Assembly (NCBI GenBank): GCA_900542625.1 | Contig: UQOH01000001.1 | Location: 46,639 to 110,638, forward strand | Direction of reading: 5' to 3' | DNA length: 64,000 bases | Origin: an uncultured Fusobacterium sp. | Lineage (GTDB): Bacteria > Fusobacteriota > Fusobacteriia > Fusobacteriales > Fusobacteriaceae | Shown here: positions 26,814-36,006 of the stretch, in pieces | Layout of the letters: each line of letters opens with the position of its first letter | Numbering within the stretch: the stretch's first letter is position 1 | Program-made: the position numbers and the translations under genes | The notes under the pieces: model-generated | Told to the model about the DNA's origin: nothing | Database searches by the model: none | The model's input: only the letters and a program-made list of their open reading frames with translations

Positions 26814-27775
26814 AAAAAATATTAGTGACAATTCCAATGGAAGAAAAACATAAGGAACAAATAAAAAGTATAGCTTTTGATGCAGAGATAATATATATAT
26901 CAGCAAAAGAGGCAGATAAAGAAACAGTTCACAGTGCAGATATAATTTTGGGAAATGTTCCTGCGGGGATATTAAAAGGGAATACAAAATTAAAATGGCT
27001 GCAGCTTAACAGTGCAGGAGCAAACAATTATACAGCAGAGGGGATATTAAATGAGGGAACAATACTGACAAATGCAACAGGTGCTTACGGTCTTGCAATA
27101 GCAGAACATATGCTTGGAATGCTTCTGGCAGTACAGAAAAAAATACATCTTTATAATGCGAATCAGAAAGAATGTTTGTGGAAAGATGAAGGACCGGTAA
27201 CTTCAATTTACGGCTCTAAAACCCTTGTAGTAGGATTGGGAGATATCGGCGGAGAATTTGCAAAAAGAATGAATGCTTTAGGAAGTGAAGTTTATGGAAT
27301 AAGAAGAAACAAAACAGATATTCCTCCTTATCTTAAGGATGTTTATCAGCTTGATATGCTTGAAAAAATTCTTCCTGAATTTGATATAGTAGCTCTTTCT
27401 CTTCCGGAAACAAAGGAAACAACAAATCTTTTTAATAAAGAAAAATTTGATAAAATGAAAAAAGGAGCAATTTTGTTAAATGTAGGAAGAGGATCTTCTG
27501 TAAATGCTGAAGATTTATGTGAGGCTTTAAACAGCGGAAAACTTGCAGGAGCAGGAATTGATGTAACTGAGCCCGAACCCCTTCCAAAAGAAAGTCCATT
27601 ATGGAAAGCTGAGAATCTTGTGCTTACTCCCCATGTGGCAGGTGGATATCATCTTAAAGAAACTTTGGAAAGAATAAGAAAAATAACAATAAATAATCTT
27701 AAGGCATATTATAAAAATGAGCCTATGAAAAATCTTGTGGATTTTAAAACAGGATATAGAAAATTTGTGAAGTAA
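26810..27775 (+). CDS. D-2-hydroxyacid dehydrogenase (GhrA/phosphoglycerate-dehydrogenase-like)
   Basis: A 321-residue NAD-dependent dehydrogenase. Rossmann motif VVGLGDIGGEFAKRM, catalytic Arg in LNVGRGSSVN, Glu in DVTEPEPLP and His in LTPHVAGGY. The substrate is probably a small 2-keto acid. Coupling to the M20 amidohydrolase suggests it acts on the product of that enzyme, for instance a 2-oxo acid from a ureido or amido compound. This is inference only. Confidence 0.85.
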   Translation: MKKILVTIPMEEKHKEQIKSIAFDAEIIYISAKEADKETVHSADIILGNVPAGILKGNTKLKWLQLNSAGANNYTAEGILNEGTILTNATGAYGLAIAEHMLGMLLAVQKKIHLYNANQKECLWKDEGPVTSIYGSKTLVVGLGDIGGEFAKRMNALGSEVYGIRRNKTDIPPYLKDVYQLDMLEKILPEFDIVALSLPETKETTNLFNKEKFDKMKKGAILLNVGRGSSVNAEDLCEALNSGKLAGAGIDVTEPEPLPKESPLWKAENLVLTPHVAGGYHLKETLERIRKITINNLKAYYKNEPMKNLVDFKTGYRKFVK

Positions 27776-27801
27776 GAAATACAAATCCATAGGAGGATAT
27801 A

Positions 27802-30633
27802 GTGGAAACACTTTTAACAGAAAGTATAAAAACAAGTTTAATAAATAAAGAGTTAGAATCATCTTCAGCTTATCAGCACAGGCTTCTTTCAAATAATGAA
27901 GAAAAAATAATTTCTGTTATAAGAAAAGAACTAGAAGAGTGCGATGAGTTTATAATCTCTGTAGCCTTTATAACAGAGGGAGGAGTTGCTCTTATTCTGG
28001 AACAGCTTAGAGTATTGGAAGAGAGAGGAATAAAAGGAAAAATTCTTACAGGAGATTATCTTAACTTTACACAGCCAAAAGTATTAAAAAGACTTTTAAA
28101 ATATAAAAATATAGAGCTTAAAATATTATCAAATGAGAAATTCCATGCTAAAGGATATTTTTTCAGAAAAAATAATTTATGGACAATGATAGTGGGGAGC
28201 AGCAACCTTACTCAGACAGCCCTTACAGTAAATTTTGAATGGAACTTAAAAATAAATTCTTTTAAAGATGGAAAAATAGCAGAAGAAATTTTAAATAATT
28301 TTTATAGTGTTTTTAACAAACTTCCTGAAACAGATATGGAAGCAATAGAAAATTATGAAAAAATTTATAAACTGGCAAAAGAATATGAAAAAATTCAAAG
28401 AAAAAAACAGAAAGTTTTTGAAGAAAGAGAAATAACTCCAAATATAATGCAGGAACAGGCATTGAAAAATCTGGAAGAATTAAGAAAAAGCACAGACAGA
28501 GGACTTTTGATAAGTGCAACAGGTACGGGAAAAACATATTTAAGTGCTTTTGATGTGAAAAGAGTAAATCCTAAAAAAATGCTTTTTATAGCACACAGAA
28601 AAACGATTCTGCAGAAAGCCAGAGAAACTTTTGAAAGTATAATACGAGATAAGAAAATGGCAGTTTATGGAGAGGATGATATTTCAAATACTGATTATAT
28701 TTTTGCAATGGTGCAGACTTTAAGCAGAGAGATACATCTTAAAAATTTTCCTGAAAACTATTTTGATTATATAATAATAGATGAAGTACATCACGGAGGA
28801 GCAAAAACATATCAGACAGTTATAAATTATTTTAAGCCGAAGTTTCTTCTTGGAATGACAGCAACTCCGGAAAGAACAGATGATTTTGATATTTATGGAT
28901 TGTTTAATCATAATATTGCATATGAAATAAGGCTGTATGACGCATTGAGAGAAAATCTTCTTTGTCCTTTCCATTATTTTGGAATATCAGATATTGTAAT
29001 TGACGGAGAAAGTATAGATGAAAAAACTTCTATAAAGAAACTTGTGATAGACCAAAGAGTAGATCATATAATCGAGAAAAGCAGATACTATGGTTACAGC
29101 GGCGATAAACTTCATGGGCTTATATTTGTTTCAAGAAAAGAAGAGGCTGAAATTTTATGTGAAAAATTTAATGAAAGAGGAATAAAAACAGCAGCTCTTT
29201 TGGGAGATGATACAGACAATACAAGAGAAAAAGTAATAGAAGCTCTTGAAAAGGGAGAGCTTGAATATATAATTACAGTGGATATTTTTAATGAGGGTGT
29301 TGATATTCCATGTGTAAATCAGGTTATTCTTTTAAGACCAACAGAATCATCTATTGTGTATATTCAGCAGCTTGGAAGAGGGCTGAGAAAAAATAGTGGA
29401 AAAGAATTTGTAGTTGTATTAGATTTTATAGGAAACTATGAGAAAAACTTTTTAATTCCAACGGCAATTTCACAAAACAGCAGTTATGATAAAGATTTTA
29501 TGAAAAGATTTATTATGAATGGAACAAATATGATTCCGGGAGAAAGTTCTGTTATATTTGAGGAAATAGTAAAAGAAAGAATTTTTGAAAATATAGGGAA
29601 AACTAATTTCTCTACTAAAAAGAATATTGAGCATGATTTCAAACTTCTTGAAAAACAGTTAGGAAGAATCCCAATGCTTTATGATTTCTTTATAAGGGAT
29701 ATGATAGAGCCAAGTGTGATACTTAAATTCAGAAAGAATTATGATGAAGTTTTAAGAATATTAAAACCTAAAGAAAATTTTGAAACTCTTTCAAAATTGG
29801 AAAATAATTTTTTAACATTTCTTTCAAGTTTCTTTACTCCTGCAAAAAGAGTACATGAAATGATAATTTTAAAAGAGTGTATAAAAAAAGAGAGAGTTTC
29901 TTTTGAAGAAATAGAAAATATTTTGGAAAGGGATTACAAACTTAAAAATCAGAAAGAGGCAGTTAAAAATGGATTTAAACACTTAGCTAAAGAGATTTTT
30001 ACCAGTCTTTCAACAATGAAAGAGTTTGAGCCTGTTCTAATAAAAGAGGGAAAAGAATATAGACTTCATGACTTATTCAGAAAAGGTTATGAAAACAATA
30101 ATCATTTTAAAAATCTTATTGATGATTTGATAAACTACAATTTTGCATACACAGAAAAAAATTATAAGCAGACAGGAGAGGAAACAATCTTAAAATATAA
30201 GGAGTATACAAAACAGGAAGGTTTCTGGCATTTGAATTTAGACTTTAATAACGGATATCAAGTGAGCGGATATACTGTTTTTGAGGAACTGAAAAAAGTA
30301 ATGCTTTTTATAACTCTTGAGGACAGAGGTCCCTTTTCAAACTATCATAATAACTTTATAGACAGGCAGAGGTTTCCATGGTTTTCAAAAAGCAAAAGAT
30401 GCCTTTCAAGAAACGGAGTTCTTACAATAGAGGGAAAAATTGCAGAAAATTATTATACTCTTGAGGCTTTTGCCAAAAAGAAAACAGGAGAAAATTTTTA
30501 TTATCTGGGGCAGGTGGAAAAAGTAATCAGCGCCAAAGAGATAACAGGAAACAGAGGAGATGCTCTTGTTGAATATGAATTGAAATTAAAGTGTGAAGTT
30601 GAAAAAGAATTGCTTGATTATCTGGAAAGCTGA
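27802..30633 (+). CDS. PLD-nuclease / SF2 helicase / DUF3427 fusion protein
   Basis: A 943-residue protein. N-terminal phospholipase-D-type domain with HAK (His115, Lys117) and GSSN (132-135). Then a superfamily II helicase core: Walker A ATGTGKT near residue 240, DEVH at 327-330, GMTATPERTD, and motif VI QQLGRGLRK. The C-terminal part matches the DUF3427 type. The single PLD half-site suggests a dimeric nuclease. The layout resembles restriction/defence or DNA-repair helicase-nucleases. It is a single gene with no methylase or accessory gene beside it. GTG start behind AGGAGG. Function not established. Confidence 0.85.
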   Translation: METLLTESIKTSLINKELESSSAYQHRLLSNNEEKIISVIRKELEECDEFIISVAFITEGGVALILEQLRVLEERGIKGKILTGDYLNFTQPKVLKRLLKYKNIELKILSNEKFHAKGYFFRKNNLWTMIVGSSNLTQTALTVNFEWNLKINSFKDGKIAEEILNNFYSVFNKLPETDMEAIENYEKIYKLAKEYEKIQRKKQKVFEEREITPNIMQEQALKNLEELRKSTDRGLLISATGTGKTYLSAFDVKRVNPKKMLFIAHRKTILQKARETFESIIRDKKMAVYGEDDISNTDYIFAMVQTLSREIHLKNFPENYFDYIIIDEVHHGGAKTYQTVINYFKPKFLLGMTATPERTDDFDIYGLFNHNIAYEIRLYDALRENLLCPFHYFGISDIVIDGESIDEKTSIKKLVIDQRVDHIIEKSRYYGYSGDKLHGLIFVSRKEEAEILCEKFNERGIKTAALLGDDTDNTREKVIEALEKGELEYIITVDIFNEGVDIPCVNQVILLRPTESSIVYIQQLGRGLRKNSGKEFVVVLDFIGNYEKNFLIPTAISQNSSYDKDFMKRFIMNGTNMIPGESSVIFEEIVKERIFENIGKTNFSTKKNIEHDFKLLEKQLGRIPMLYDFFIRDMIEPSVILKFRKNYDEVLRILKPKENFETLSKLENNFLTFLSSFFTPAKRVHEMIILKECIKKERVSFEEIENILERDYKLKNQKEAVKNGFKHLAKEIFTSLSTMKEFEPVLIKEGKEYRLHDLFRKGYENNNHFKNLIDDLINYNFAYTEKNYKQTGEETILKYKEYTKQEGFWHLNLDFNNGYQVSGYTVFEELKKVMLFITLEDRGPFSNYHNNFIDRQRFPWFSKSKRCLSRNGVLTIEGKIAENYYTLEAFAKKKTGENFYYLGQVEKVISAKEITGNRGDALVEYELKLKCEVEKELLDYLES

Positions 30634-30647
30634 AAATAAAATAACTC

Positions 30648-30677
30648 TTGAATGAACTTCTACAAGTATGGTAAAAT
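30648..30677 (+). promoter_or_regulatory. Promoter of the CoA-transferase gene
   Basis: TTGAAT (30648-30653), 18 nt, TAAAAT (30672-30677), with TGG before the -10 (extended form). Confidence 0.6.
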
Positions 30678-30755
30678 AAGGTATGATTGTAAAAAAATAA
30701 TACTTTTATAATAAGAATGGTACATTTAAATTTATATGAGGGAGTGATGCACAAA

Positions 30756-32087
30756 ATGACAAATTTTGAAAAGGAATATCAAAGTAAATTAGTTTCTGCT
30801 GAGCAGGCAGCAGCAATAGTTAAATCAGGAGATTTTGTTGATTATGGTTGGTGCGTGGCAACAACAGACGCATTTGATGCTGCATTAGCTAAAAGAATGC
30901 CTGAACTTACAGATGTAAAATTAAGAGGAGGAATTCTTTTAAAAGAACCTGAAGTATTTAAAATTGATAATCCAGGTGCACATTTTACATGGAACTCTTG
31001 GCATATGACAGGAATAGAAAGAAAAGCTGCAAGCAAAGGATTTGCTTTCTATGGTCCAATAAGATATTCAGAGCTTCCAAGATACTATAGAGATGGTGGA
31101 GCAAAAGTTGATATAGCTGTATTCCAAGCTACTCCAATGGACGAAAAAGGATTCTTTAACTTCAGTATAAGCCCTTCTCACATGATGGCTGTTTGCGAAA
31201 TGGCAAAAACTGTAATAGTTGAAGTTAATAAAAATATGCCGGTATGTCAAGGTGGAATGGAACATTGTATTCATATTTCTAAAGTAGATATGGTTATAGA
31301 AGGAAACAACCCTCCATTAGGAATTTTACCAGCACCAACTCCGTCAGAAGTTGACATGAAAGTTGCGGAATTAATAGTTGAGGAATTATCAGACGGATGC
31401 TGTATCCAATTAGGAATAGGAGCTATGCCTACTGCTGTTGGTTCTCTTATAGCTAAATCAAACTTAAAAGATCTAAGCGTTCACTCAGAAATGTATGTTG
31501 ACTCTTTCGTTGAAATGGCTAAAGCAGGAAAAGTTACAGGTTCTAAAAAGAATATAGACAGATTCAGACAAACATTTACATTCGCTGCAGGTGGAGCAGA
31601 AATGTATGAATATTTAAATAATAACCCAGAAGTTATGGCAGCACCAGTTGATTATGTAAACGATGTAAGAGTTATCTCTTCTATCGATAAATTTATATCA
31701 ATCAACAACGCAGTTGACATTGACCTGTTTGGACAAGTTAATGCTGAAAGTGCAGGATACAAACACATAAGTGGTGCAGGAGGACAGCTTGACTTCGTTC
31801 TTGGTGCTTATTTATCAAAAGGCGGAAAAACTTTCATCTGCTTATCATCAACTTACAAAACAAAAGACGGACAATTAAAATCAAGAATTAGACCTATGCT
31901 TGAAACAGGTTCTATCGTAACAGACACAAGAGCAAACGTTCAATATGTTGTTACTGAATATGGAAAAGTAAACTTAAAAGGTAAAACAGGTTGGGAAAGA
32001 GCAGAAGCTTTAATCAGCATAGCTCATCCTCAATTCAGAGAAGAACTTATTGAAGAAGCTAAAAAATTAGGAATTTGGAAAAAATAA
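30756..32087 (+). CDS. but: Acetate CoA-transferase of the butyryl-CoA:acetate type
   Basis: A 443-residue family I CoA-transferase (acetyl-CoA hydrolase/transferase fold). Catalytic Glu245 in [10 protein letters not shown], the signature [19 protein letters not shown], and family end [10 protein letters not shown]. It should move CoA from butyryl-CoA (or 4-hydroxybutyryl-CoA) to acetate, releasing butyrate. That closes the glutamate fermentation encoded at 40-57 kb. The frame opens at 30717; ATG 30756 is 11 nt after GGGAG, while 30747 is too close. Codon use is rich in C-ending codons, hinting at strong expression. Exact donor acid is inferred. Confidence 0.83.
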   Translation: MTNFEKEYQSKLVSAEQAAAIVKSGDFVDYGWCVATTDAFDAALAKRMPELTDVKLRGGILLKEPEVFKIDNPGAHFTWNSWHMTGIERKAASKGFAFYGPIRYSELPRYYRDGGAKVDIAVFQATPMDEKGFFNFSISPSHMMAVCEMAKTVIVEVNKNMPVCQGGMEHCIHISKVDMVIEGNNPPLGILPAPTPSEVDMKVAELIVEELSDGCCIQLGIGAMPTAVGSLIAKSNLKDLSVHSEMYVDSFVEMAKAGKVTGSKKNIDRFRQTFTFAAGGAEMYEYLNNNPEVMAAPVDYVNDVRVISSIDKFISINNAVDIDLFGQVNAESAGYKHISGAGGQLDFVLGAYLSKGGKTFICLSSTYKTKDGQLKSRIRPMLETGSIVTDTRANVQYVVTEYGKVNLKGKTGWERAEALISIAHPQFREELIEEAKKLGIWKK

Positions 32088-32103
32088 TATAATTTAAATT
32101 ATT

Positions 32104-32137
32104 AAGAGCTGCTTATTTTAACAGGCAGCTCTTTTTA
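32104..32137 (+). terminator. Terminator after the CoA-transferase gene
   Basis: AAGAGCTGC (32104-32112) / GCAGCTCTT (32125-32133), 12-nt loop, T-run. Confidence 0.85.
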
Positions 32138-32150
32138 TATTGAATAAATA

Positions 32151-32708
32151 TTATTTATTTTTATTTGATAAATCTAAGTATTTTTCATTTTTAAATTTAT
32201 TGATTTTAGTAAAAAAATCTAAAATATTTTTAAGTTCATCATCGGTAAAATTTTCTAAAAGGAACATATCAAATTCATTTCTCTCTTTAATGAGATGCTT
32301 ATAGATATCTATATATATATTTGAGCCTGTTTTGGAAAGAGAAAGGTAAATCTCTTTTTTATTTGACGCTGTTTGAGAAGTGTTTACATATCCCTCTTCT
32401 ATAAGTTTTTTTACAACCTTGCTTGTATAACCTTTGCTTGATTTTGTTATTTTTGAAAGAAAAGTAACGTTCAAAGTATCTTTTAGGCCAATATAATATA
32501 GGAAAGAATATTCTGTAGGAGAAAGTTTGTAAGGAAGAGTTATATTGGCAAACTCATTACATTTTTCATTGATATAAATAAGTTCTTTTATGGAAAGATA
32601 AATTTCTGGAATATAAATATTTTTTGGATCTCTTAAAAGAAAATCTTTATAAAATTCTTTACTGTTTTCAACTAAATTAAAAAATTTTTTTACAACTTTA
32701 TTTGACAT
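32151..32708 (-). CDS. MarR-family regulator
   Basis: A 185-residue winged-helix regulator with the MarR recognition region TFLSKITKSSKGYTSKVVKKLIEEGYV, then a wing (SNKKEIYLSLSKTG). It has an N-terminal extension of about 60 residues relative to the shortest MarR proteins. Divergent from the PTS gene, whose promoter region it probably controls together with its own. Ligand unknown. Confidence 0.85.
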   Translation of the reverse strand: MSNKVVKKFFNLVENSKEFYKDFLLRDPKNIYIPEIYLSIKELIYINEKCNEFANITLPYKLSPTEYSFLYYIGLKDTLNVTFLSKITKSSKGYTSKVVKKLIEEGYVNTSQTASNKKEIYLSLSKTGSNIYIDIYKHLIKERNEFDMFLLENFTDDELKNILDFFTKINKFKNEKYLDLSNKNK

Positions 32709-32750
32709 ATTAAAACCTGCCTTTCCAAAAAAGATAGTTTTCTTGGAAAC

Positions 32751-32779
32751 ATTATACTAAAAAGCGAATACTTATTCAA
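32751..32779 (-). promoter_or_regulatory. Promoter of the MarR gene
   Basis: Minus strand TTGAAT (32779-32774), 17 nt, TATAAT (32756-32751). The -10 overlaps GAAACATTA (32746-32754), one arm of a distant inverted repeat. Confidence 0.72.
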
Positions 32780-32819
32780 GAAAAAATAAGCAGAAAAAAT
32801 GTGTGCACGGAAACAGTAA

Positions 32820-32835
32820 TGTTTCTTATGAAACA
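32820..32835. promoter_or_regulatory. Candidate MarR operator
   Basis: TGTTTC-TTAT-GAAACA, a 16-nt palindrome between the divergent marR and PTS promoters. TAATGTTTC (32817-32825) is also the inverse of GAAACATTA (32746-32754) at the marR -10 box. Regulator assignment is inferred. Confidence 0.45.
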
Positions 32836-32881
32836 AAAAATAAAGAGTACTAATAAGGAAAGTGCATTCAAAATCAGTATA

Positions 32882-32910
32882 TTGACAGTACACGGAGAGC
32901 AAAGTATACT
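32882..32910 (+). promoter_or_regulatory. Promoter of the PTS gene
   Basis: TTGACA (32882-32887), 17 nt, TATACT (32905-32910), 46 nt before the start codon. Confidence 0.82.
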
Positions 32911-32955
32911 CTAGGCAGATTCAAGAAAAAACATATTTTAGACAGGAGGATTTTT

Positions 32956-34569
32956 ATGAAAAGTGGATTTTCTTTATTACAAAGAGTAGGAAGAGCATTC
33001 ATGCTTCCAATAGCCGTTCTCCCGATGGCAGGTATTCTTCTTGGTGTTGGAGGAGCATTTACAAGCAGTGCCATAATTGATACATATCATTTGACATTTT
33101 TAGCTCCAGGAACGGTAATGAACAGTATATTGGTATTATTATTGAATGCAGGTTTATTTATTTTTGCTAATTTGTCAGTAATTTTTGCAGTAGGTGTTGC
33201 AATAGGGCTTGCTAACAAAAATAAAGAAACAGCAGCTCTTTCGGCTTTGCTTGGCTTTCTTTTGTTTCACACAGTAATTGGAACAATATTAGGATTCATG
33301 GGACAGACAGCAGATACAACAACTGTACAGGCTCTTATGGAAAATGGAATGAGTTATGAAGCAGCAGTAGGAAAAGCAGCATTATACACTAAAGAATTGG
33401 GAATATTTACTTTACAGACAGGAGTTCTTGGAGGAATAATCTGTGGATGTCTTTCAGCTTTTATTACAAATAAATTCTCAGAAAAAACACTTCCAGATTA
33501 TCTGGCGTTTTTCAGTGGAAACAGACTTGTTCCTGTATTAACAATGTTGTTTTTCATACCTCTTGGAGCAGTAGTTCCATTCATATGGCCTGCAGTTTTT
33601 GGTGGAGTTGTAAAAGCTGGTGAAACATTTACAGCTATGGGGCCCGTTGGAACATTTCTTTATGGATTAACAGGAAGACTTTTAAATGTATTTGGACTTC
33701 ATCATGCTGTTTATCCATTGTTCTGGTATACAGAACTGGGAGGAACAATGGAGGTTGCAGGAAAGATTGTAGCCGGAGGACAGAAAATATTCTTTGCTCA
33801 GCTTGCAGATCCAACAACAATTCATTATTCAGCAGATGCAACAAGAACTATGACAGGTGGATTTCTTCCGATGATGTTTGGATTACCGGCAGCAGCTCTT
33901 GCAATGTATAAATGTGCAGACGCAGATAACAAAGCTAAAGTAAAAGGGATACTTGTTTCAGCAGCTCTTACATCATTTTTAACAGGTATTACTGAGCCTA
34001 TTGAATTTACATTCCTGTTTGTTGCTCCTCCTTTATATGCAATTCATGCTCTTTTAGAAGGTATAGCTTACGGACTTATGCATTTTTTAAATGTTGCAGT
34101 GGGAATTACATTTTCAAGAGGAATAATAGATTTTACTTTCTTTGGTCTTTTACAGGGAATGGCAAAAACTTCGTATCAATGGATTTTAATAATAGGTCCT
34201 TTCTATTCAATTCTGTATTATTTCATATTTAAATTTATGATAGAGAAATTTAATTATATGACTCCAGGAAGAAAGGATGCAGAAGCTAAACTTTATACAA
34301 GAAGCGATTATAATGCAAAAAATAATGATGAAGATTTTATAGATGATATTGTAAATGCTCTTGGAGGAATAAAAAATATAGAGGGAATAGATGCTTGTAT
34401 AACAAGACTTAGAGTAACAGTGAAAGATGAGAAATTAGTGGCAGATGACGAAAAATGGAAAGAACTTAAAGCTCGTGGAGTGATAAGAGCAGGAAAAGGT
34501 GTTCAGATAATTTATGGAACACAAGCAGAGATATACAAAAATAAAATTATAAAAAAATATAACTTATAA
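32956..34569 (+). CDS. PTS sugar transporter IICB, glucose/maltose/GlcNAc superfamily
   Basis: A 537-residue phosphotransferase permease. The EIIC part (about 1-425) starts LLQRVGRAFMLPIAVLPMAGILLG and has GITEPIEFTFLF. The EIIB domain (about 455-537) carries the phosphorylated Cys481 in DACITRLRV. No EIIA domain is fused, so it must borrow a separate EIIA-Glc-type protein. Its size is close to MalX/PtsG-type IICB proteins, including the alpha-glucoside transporters described in fusobacteria; the sugar is not certain. It is followed 12 nt later by a secreted esterase gene. Confidence 0.88.
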   Translation: MKSGFSLLQRVGRAFMLPIAVLPMAGILLGVGGAFTSSAIIDTYHLTFLAPGTVMNSILVLLLNAGLFIFANLSVIFAVGVAIGLANKNKETAALSALLGFLLFHTVIGTILGFMGQTADTTTVQALMENGMSYEAAVGKAALYTKELGIFTLQTGVLGGIICGCLSAFITNKFSEKTLPDYLAFFSGNRLVPVLTMLFFIPLGAVVPFIWPAVFGGVVKAGETFTAMGPVGTFLYGLTGRLLNVFGLHHAVYPLFWYTELGGTMEVAGKIVAGGQKIFFAQLADPTTIHYSADATRTMTGGFLPMMFGLPAAALAMYKCADADNKAKVKGILVSAALTSFLTGITEPIEFTFLFVAPPLYAIHALLEGIAYGLMHFLNVAVGITFSRGIIDFTFFGLLQGMAKTSYQWILIIGPFYSILYYFIFKFMIEKFNYMTPGRKDAEAKLYTRSDYNAKNNDEDFIDDIVNALGGIKNIEGIDACITRLRVTVKDEKLVADDEKWKELKARGVIRAGKGVQIIYGTQAEIYKNKIIKKYNL

Positions 34570-34581
34570 AGGAGGATAGTC

Positions 34582-35445
34582 GTGAAAAAAATACTTTTAA
34601 TGTTTATTTTGATTTCAACTATTGTTTTAGGACGAGGAAGAGTTGAAGAGAAGACAATGTATTCTAATACTTTAGGCAGAGAGATAAAATATAAAGTATA
34701 CCTTCCAAAAGAGTATGATAACGGTAAAGATTTTCAGGTATTTTTTCTTCTTCATGGATTATATGGAAGTGAACAGGACTGGACAGACCCACAGCAGGGG
34801 AGTGCAGCAGTTATATTCGATGAATTGATTTATGAAACACAGGCAGTAAAACCTATGGTTGTAATTATGCCTGACGGAGGAAATACTTGGTACATAGACA
34901 GTAATGAAAAAATTCAGACTGCTTATGAAAAAGATTTATTTCCATATGTTTTTCAAAATTATAAGATATCTAATGATAGAAAGAATGTTATTATTGGTGG
35001 ACTTTCAATGGGAGGAAGCGGGTCTTTAAACTTCTTTTTAAGAAATCCTGAAAAATTTGGAAAAGTTATTTTACTGAGTCCTGCTGTTTATGATAAATTA
35101 ACAGAAGAATTTTTAAGTGTTTCTCCAGTAACTCAGAAAGATATAAAAAAATCGTATTGGACTAACAATCTTGATAATTACAAAAAGAAAAGTGTAGCAG
35201 ATTTAAAAACAGAAATGTATATTGTGATTGGTGATGATGACAGTTTAGTAAACTCAGTAGGAAAAGAAGACTTTCAAGAGAGAACAGTAGCTATATACAG
35301 AGAAATGAAAAATACAGGAAATAATGTTGAACTTAGAATTGTTAATGGAGGTCATATTTGGAAAGTATGGAGAGATGGTTTGAGAGAGGGACTTATTATG
35401 GTAAATAAAGGTCCTGATAATAAAAATGGTTTTTCAGCAGTTTAA
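34582..35445 (+). CDS. Secreted esterase, esterase-D/feruloyl-esterase type
   Basis: A 287-residue alpha/beta hydrolase with an N-terminal signal peptide (MKKILLMFILISTIVLG), no lipobox, the nucleophile elbow GGLSMGGSG, oxyanion-side motif LLHGLYGSEQDW, and a C-terminal GGHIWKVW with the catalytic His. It probably hydrolyses acyl esters, perhaps on sugars, in the periplasm. GTG start after AAGGAGG. Being in an operon with a PTS permease suggests deacylation of a sugar ester before uptake; this is inference. Confidence 0.82.
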   Translation: MKKILLMFILISTIVLGRGRVEEKTMYSNTLGREIKYKVYLPKEYDNGKDFQVFFLLHGLYGSEQDWTDPQQGSAAVIFDELIYETQAVKPMVVIMPDGGNTWYIDSNEKIQTAYEKDLFPYVFQNYKISNDRKNVIIGGLSMGGSGSLNFFLRNPEKFGKVILLSPAVYDKLTEEFLSVSPVTQKDIKKSYWTNNLDNYKKKSVADLKTEMYIVIGDDDSLVNSVGKEDFQERTVAIYREMKNTGNNVELRIVNGGHIWKVWRDGLREGLIMVNKGPDNKNGFSAV

Positions 35446-35462
35446 TAGTTAATATTTGAAAT

Positions 35463-35503
35463 AAAGGATTGATGTATTTATTTTACAGCAATCCTTTGCT
35501 TTT
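35463..35503 (+). terminator. Weak terminator after the esterase gene
   Basis: AAAGGATT (35463-35470) / AATCCTTT (35490-35497) with a 19-nt loop, followed by GCTTTTTAT. Confidence 0.6.
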
Positions 35504-35540
35504 TATAAAGAATAAATTTTTATAATAGAACAATAAATAT

Positions 35541-35569
35541 TTCACAAACAGCATTAAATATTATAAAAT
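35541..35569 (+). promoter_or_regulatory. Promoter of the DUF1904 gene
   Basis: TTCACA (35541-35546), 17 nt, TAAAAT (35564-35569). Confidence 0.55.
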
Positions 35570-35649
35570 ATTTAAAAGCTATATTAGAAATGAAAGACAA
35601 ATTAAAAGATTTAGAAATTTAAAAATTATTAATTTACAGGAGGTCAATT

Positions 35650-35967
35650 ATGCCGTATATAAAAGTATCAGGTGTAGAAAAAGAAGAACTTTGCAGAATG
35701 AGTAAAGATTTAATTGATATTGTAGAAAAAGATATAGGAGTACCTAGAGAAAGAATAAGATTATTTTATTCTCCGGATATAGAAATAAGAGACGGAAAAG
35801 AGGAAGAGGGAAAAGTTATAGTAAATGTTGACTGGATGCCGAGACCTCAGGAACTTTGTGATAAAATGGCAGAGCTTTACAGAGAATATTTCTTCAAAGC
35901 AGAATATAAAAGTCTTAAAATGTATTTCACAGAATTCGTAAAAGAAAAGTATTATTTATATGAATAA
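35650..35967 (+). CDS. DUF1904 family (tautomerase-like) protein
   Basis: A 105-residue protein beginning MPYIKVSGVEKEEL. The N-terminal Pro2 and the fold pattern match DUF1904, a family related to 4-oxalocrotonate tautomerase in which Pro2 is the catalytic base. WMPRPQELCDKMAE fits the family's central helix. Monocistronic with its own promoter and terminator. No assigned function. Confidence 0.75.
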   Translation: MPYIKVSGVEKEELCRMSKDLIDIVEKDIGVPRERIRLFYSPDIEIRDGKEEEGKVIVNVDWMPRPQELCDKMAELYREYFFKAEYKSLKMYFTEFVKEKYYLYE

Positions 35968-35972
35968 AAAAT

Positions 35973-36002
35973 AAACTGCTGCATATTTGAGTGCAGCAGT
36001 TT
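35973..36002. terminator. Bidirectional terminator, DUF1904 gene / trkH
   Basis: AAACTGCTGCA (35973-35983) / TGCAGCAGTTT (35992-36002), 11 perfect pairs, between convergent genes. Confidence 0.85.
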
Positions 36003-36006
36003 GCTT

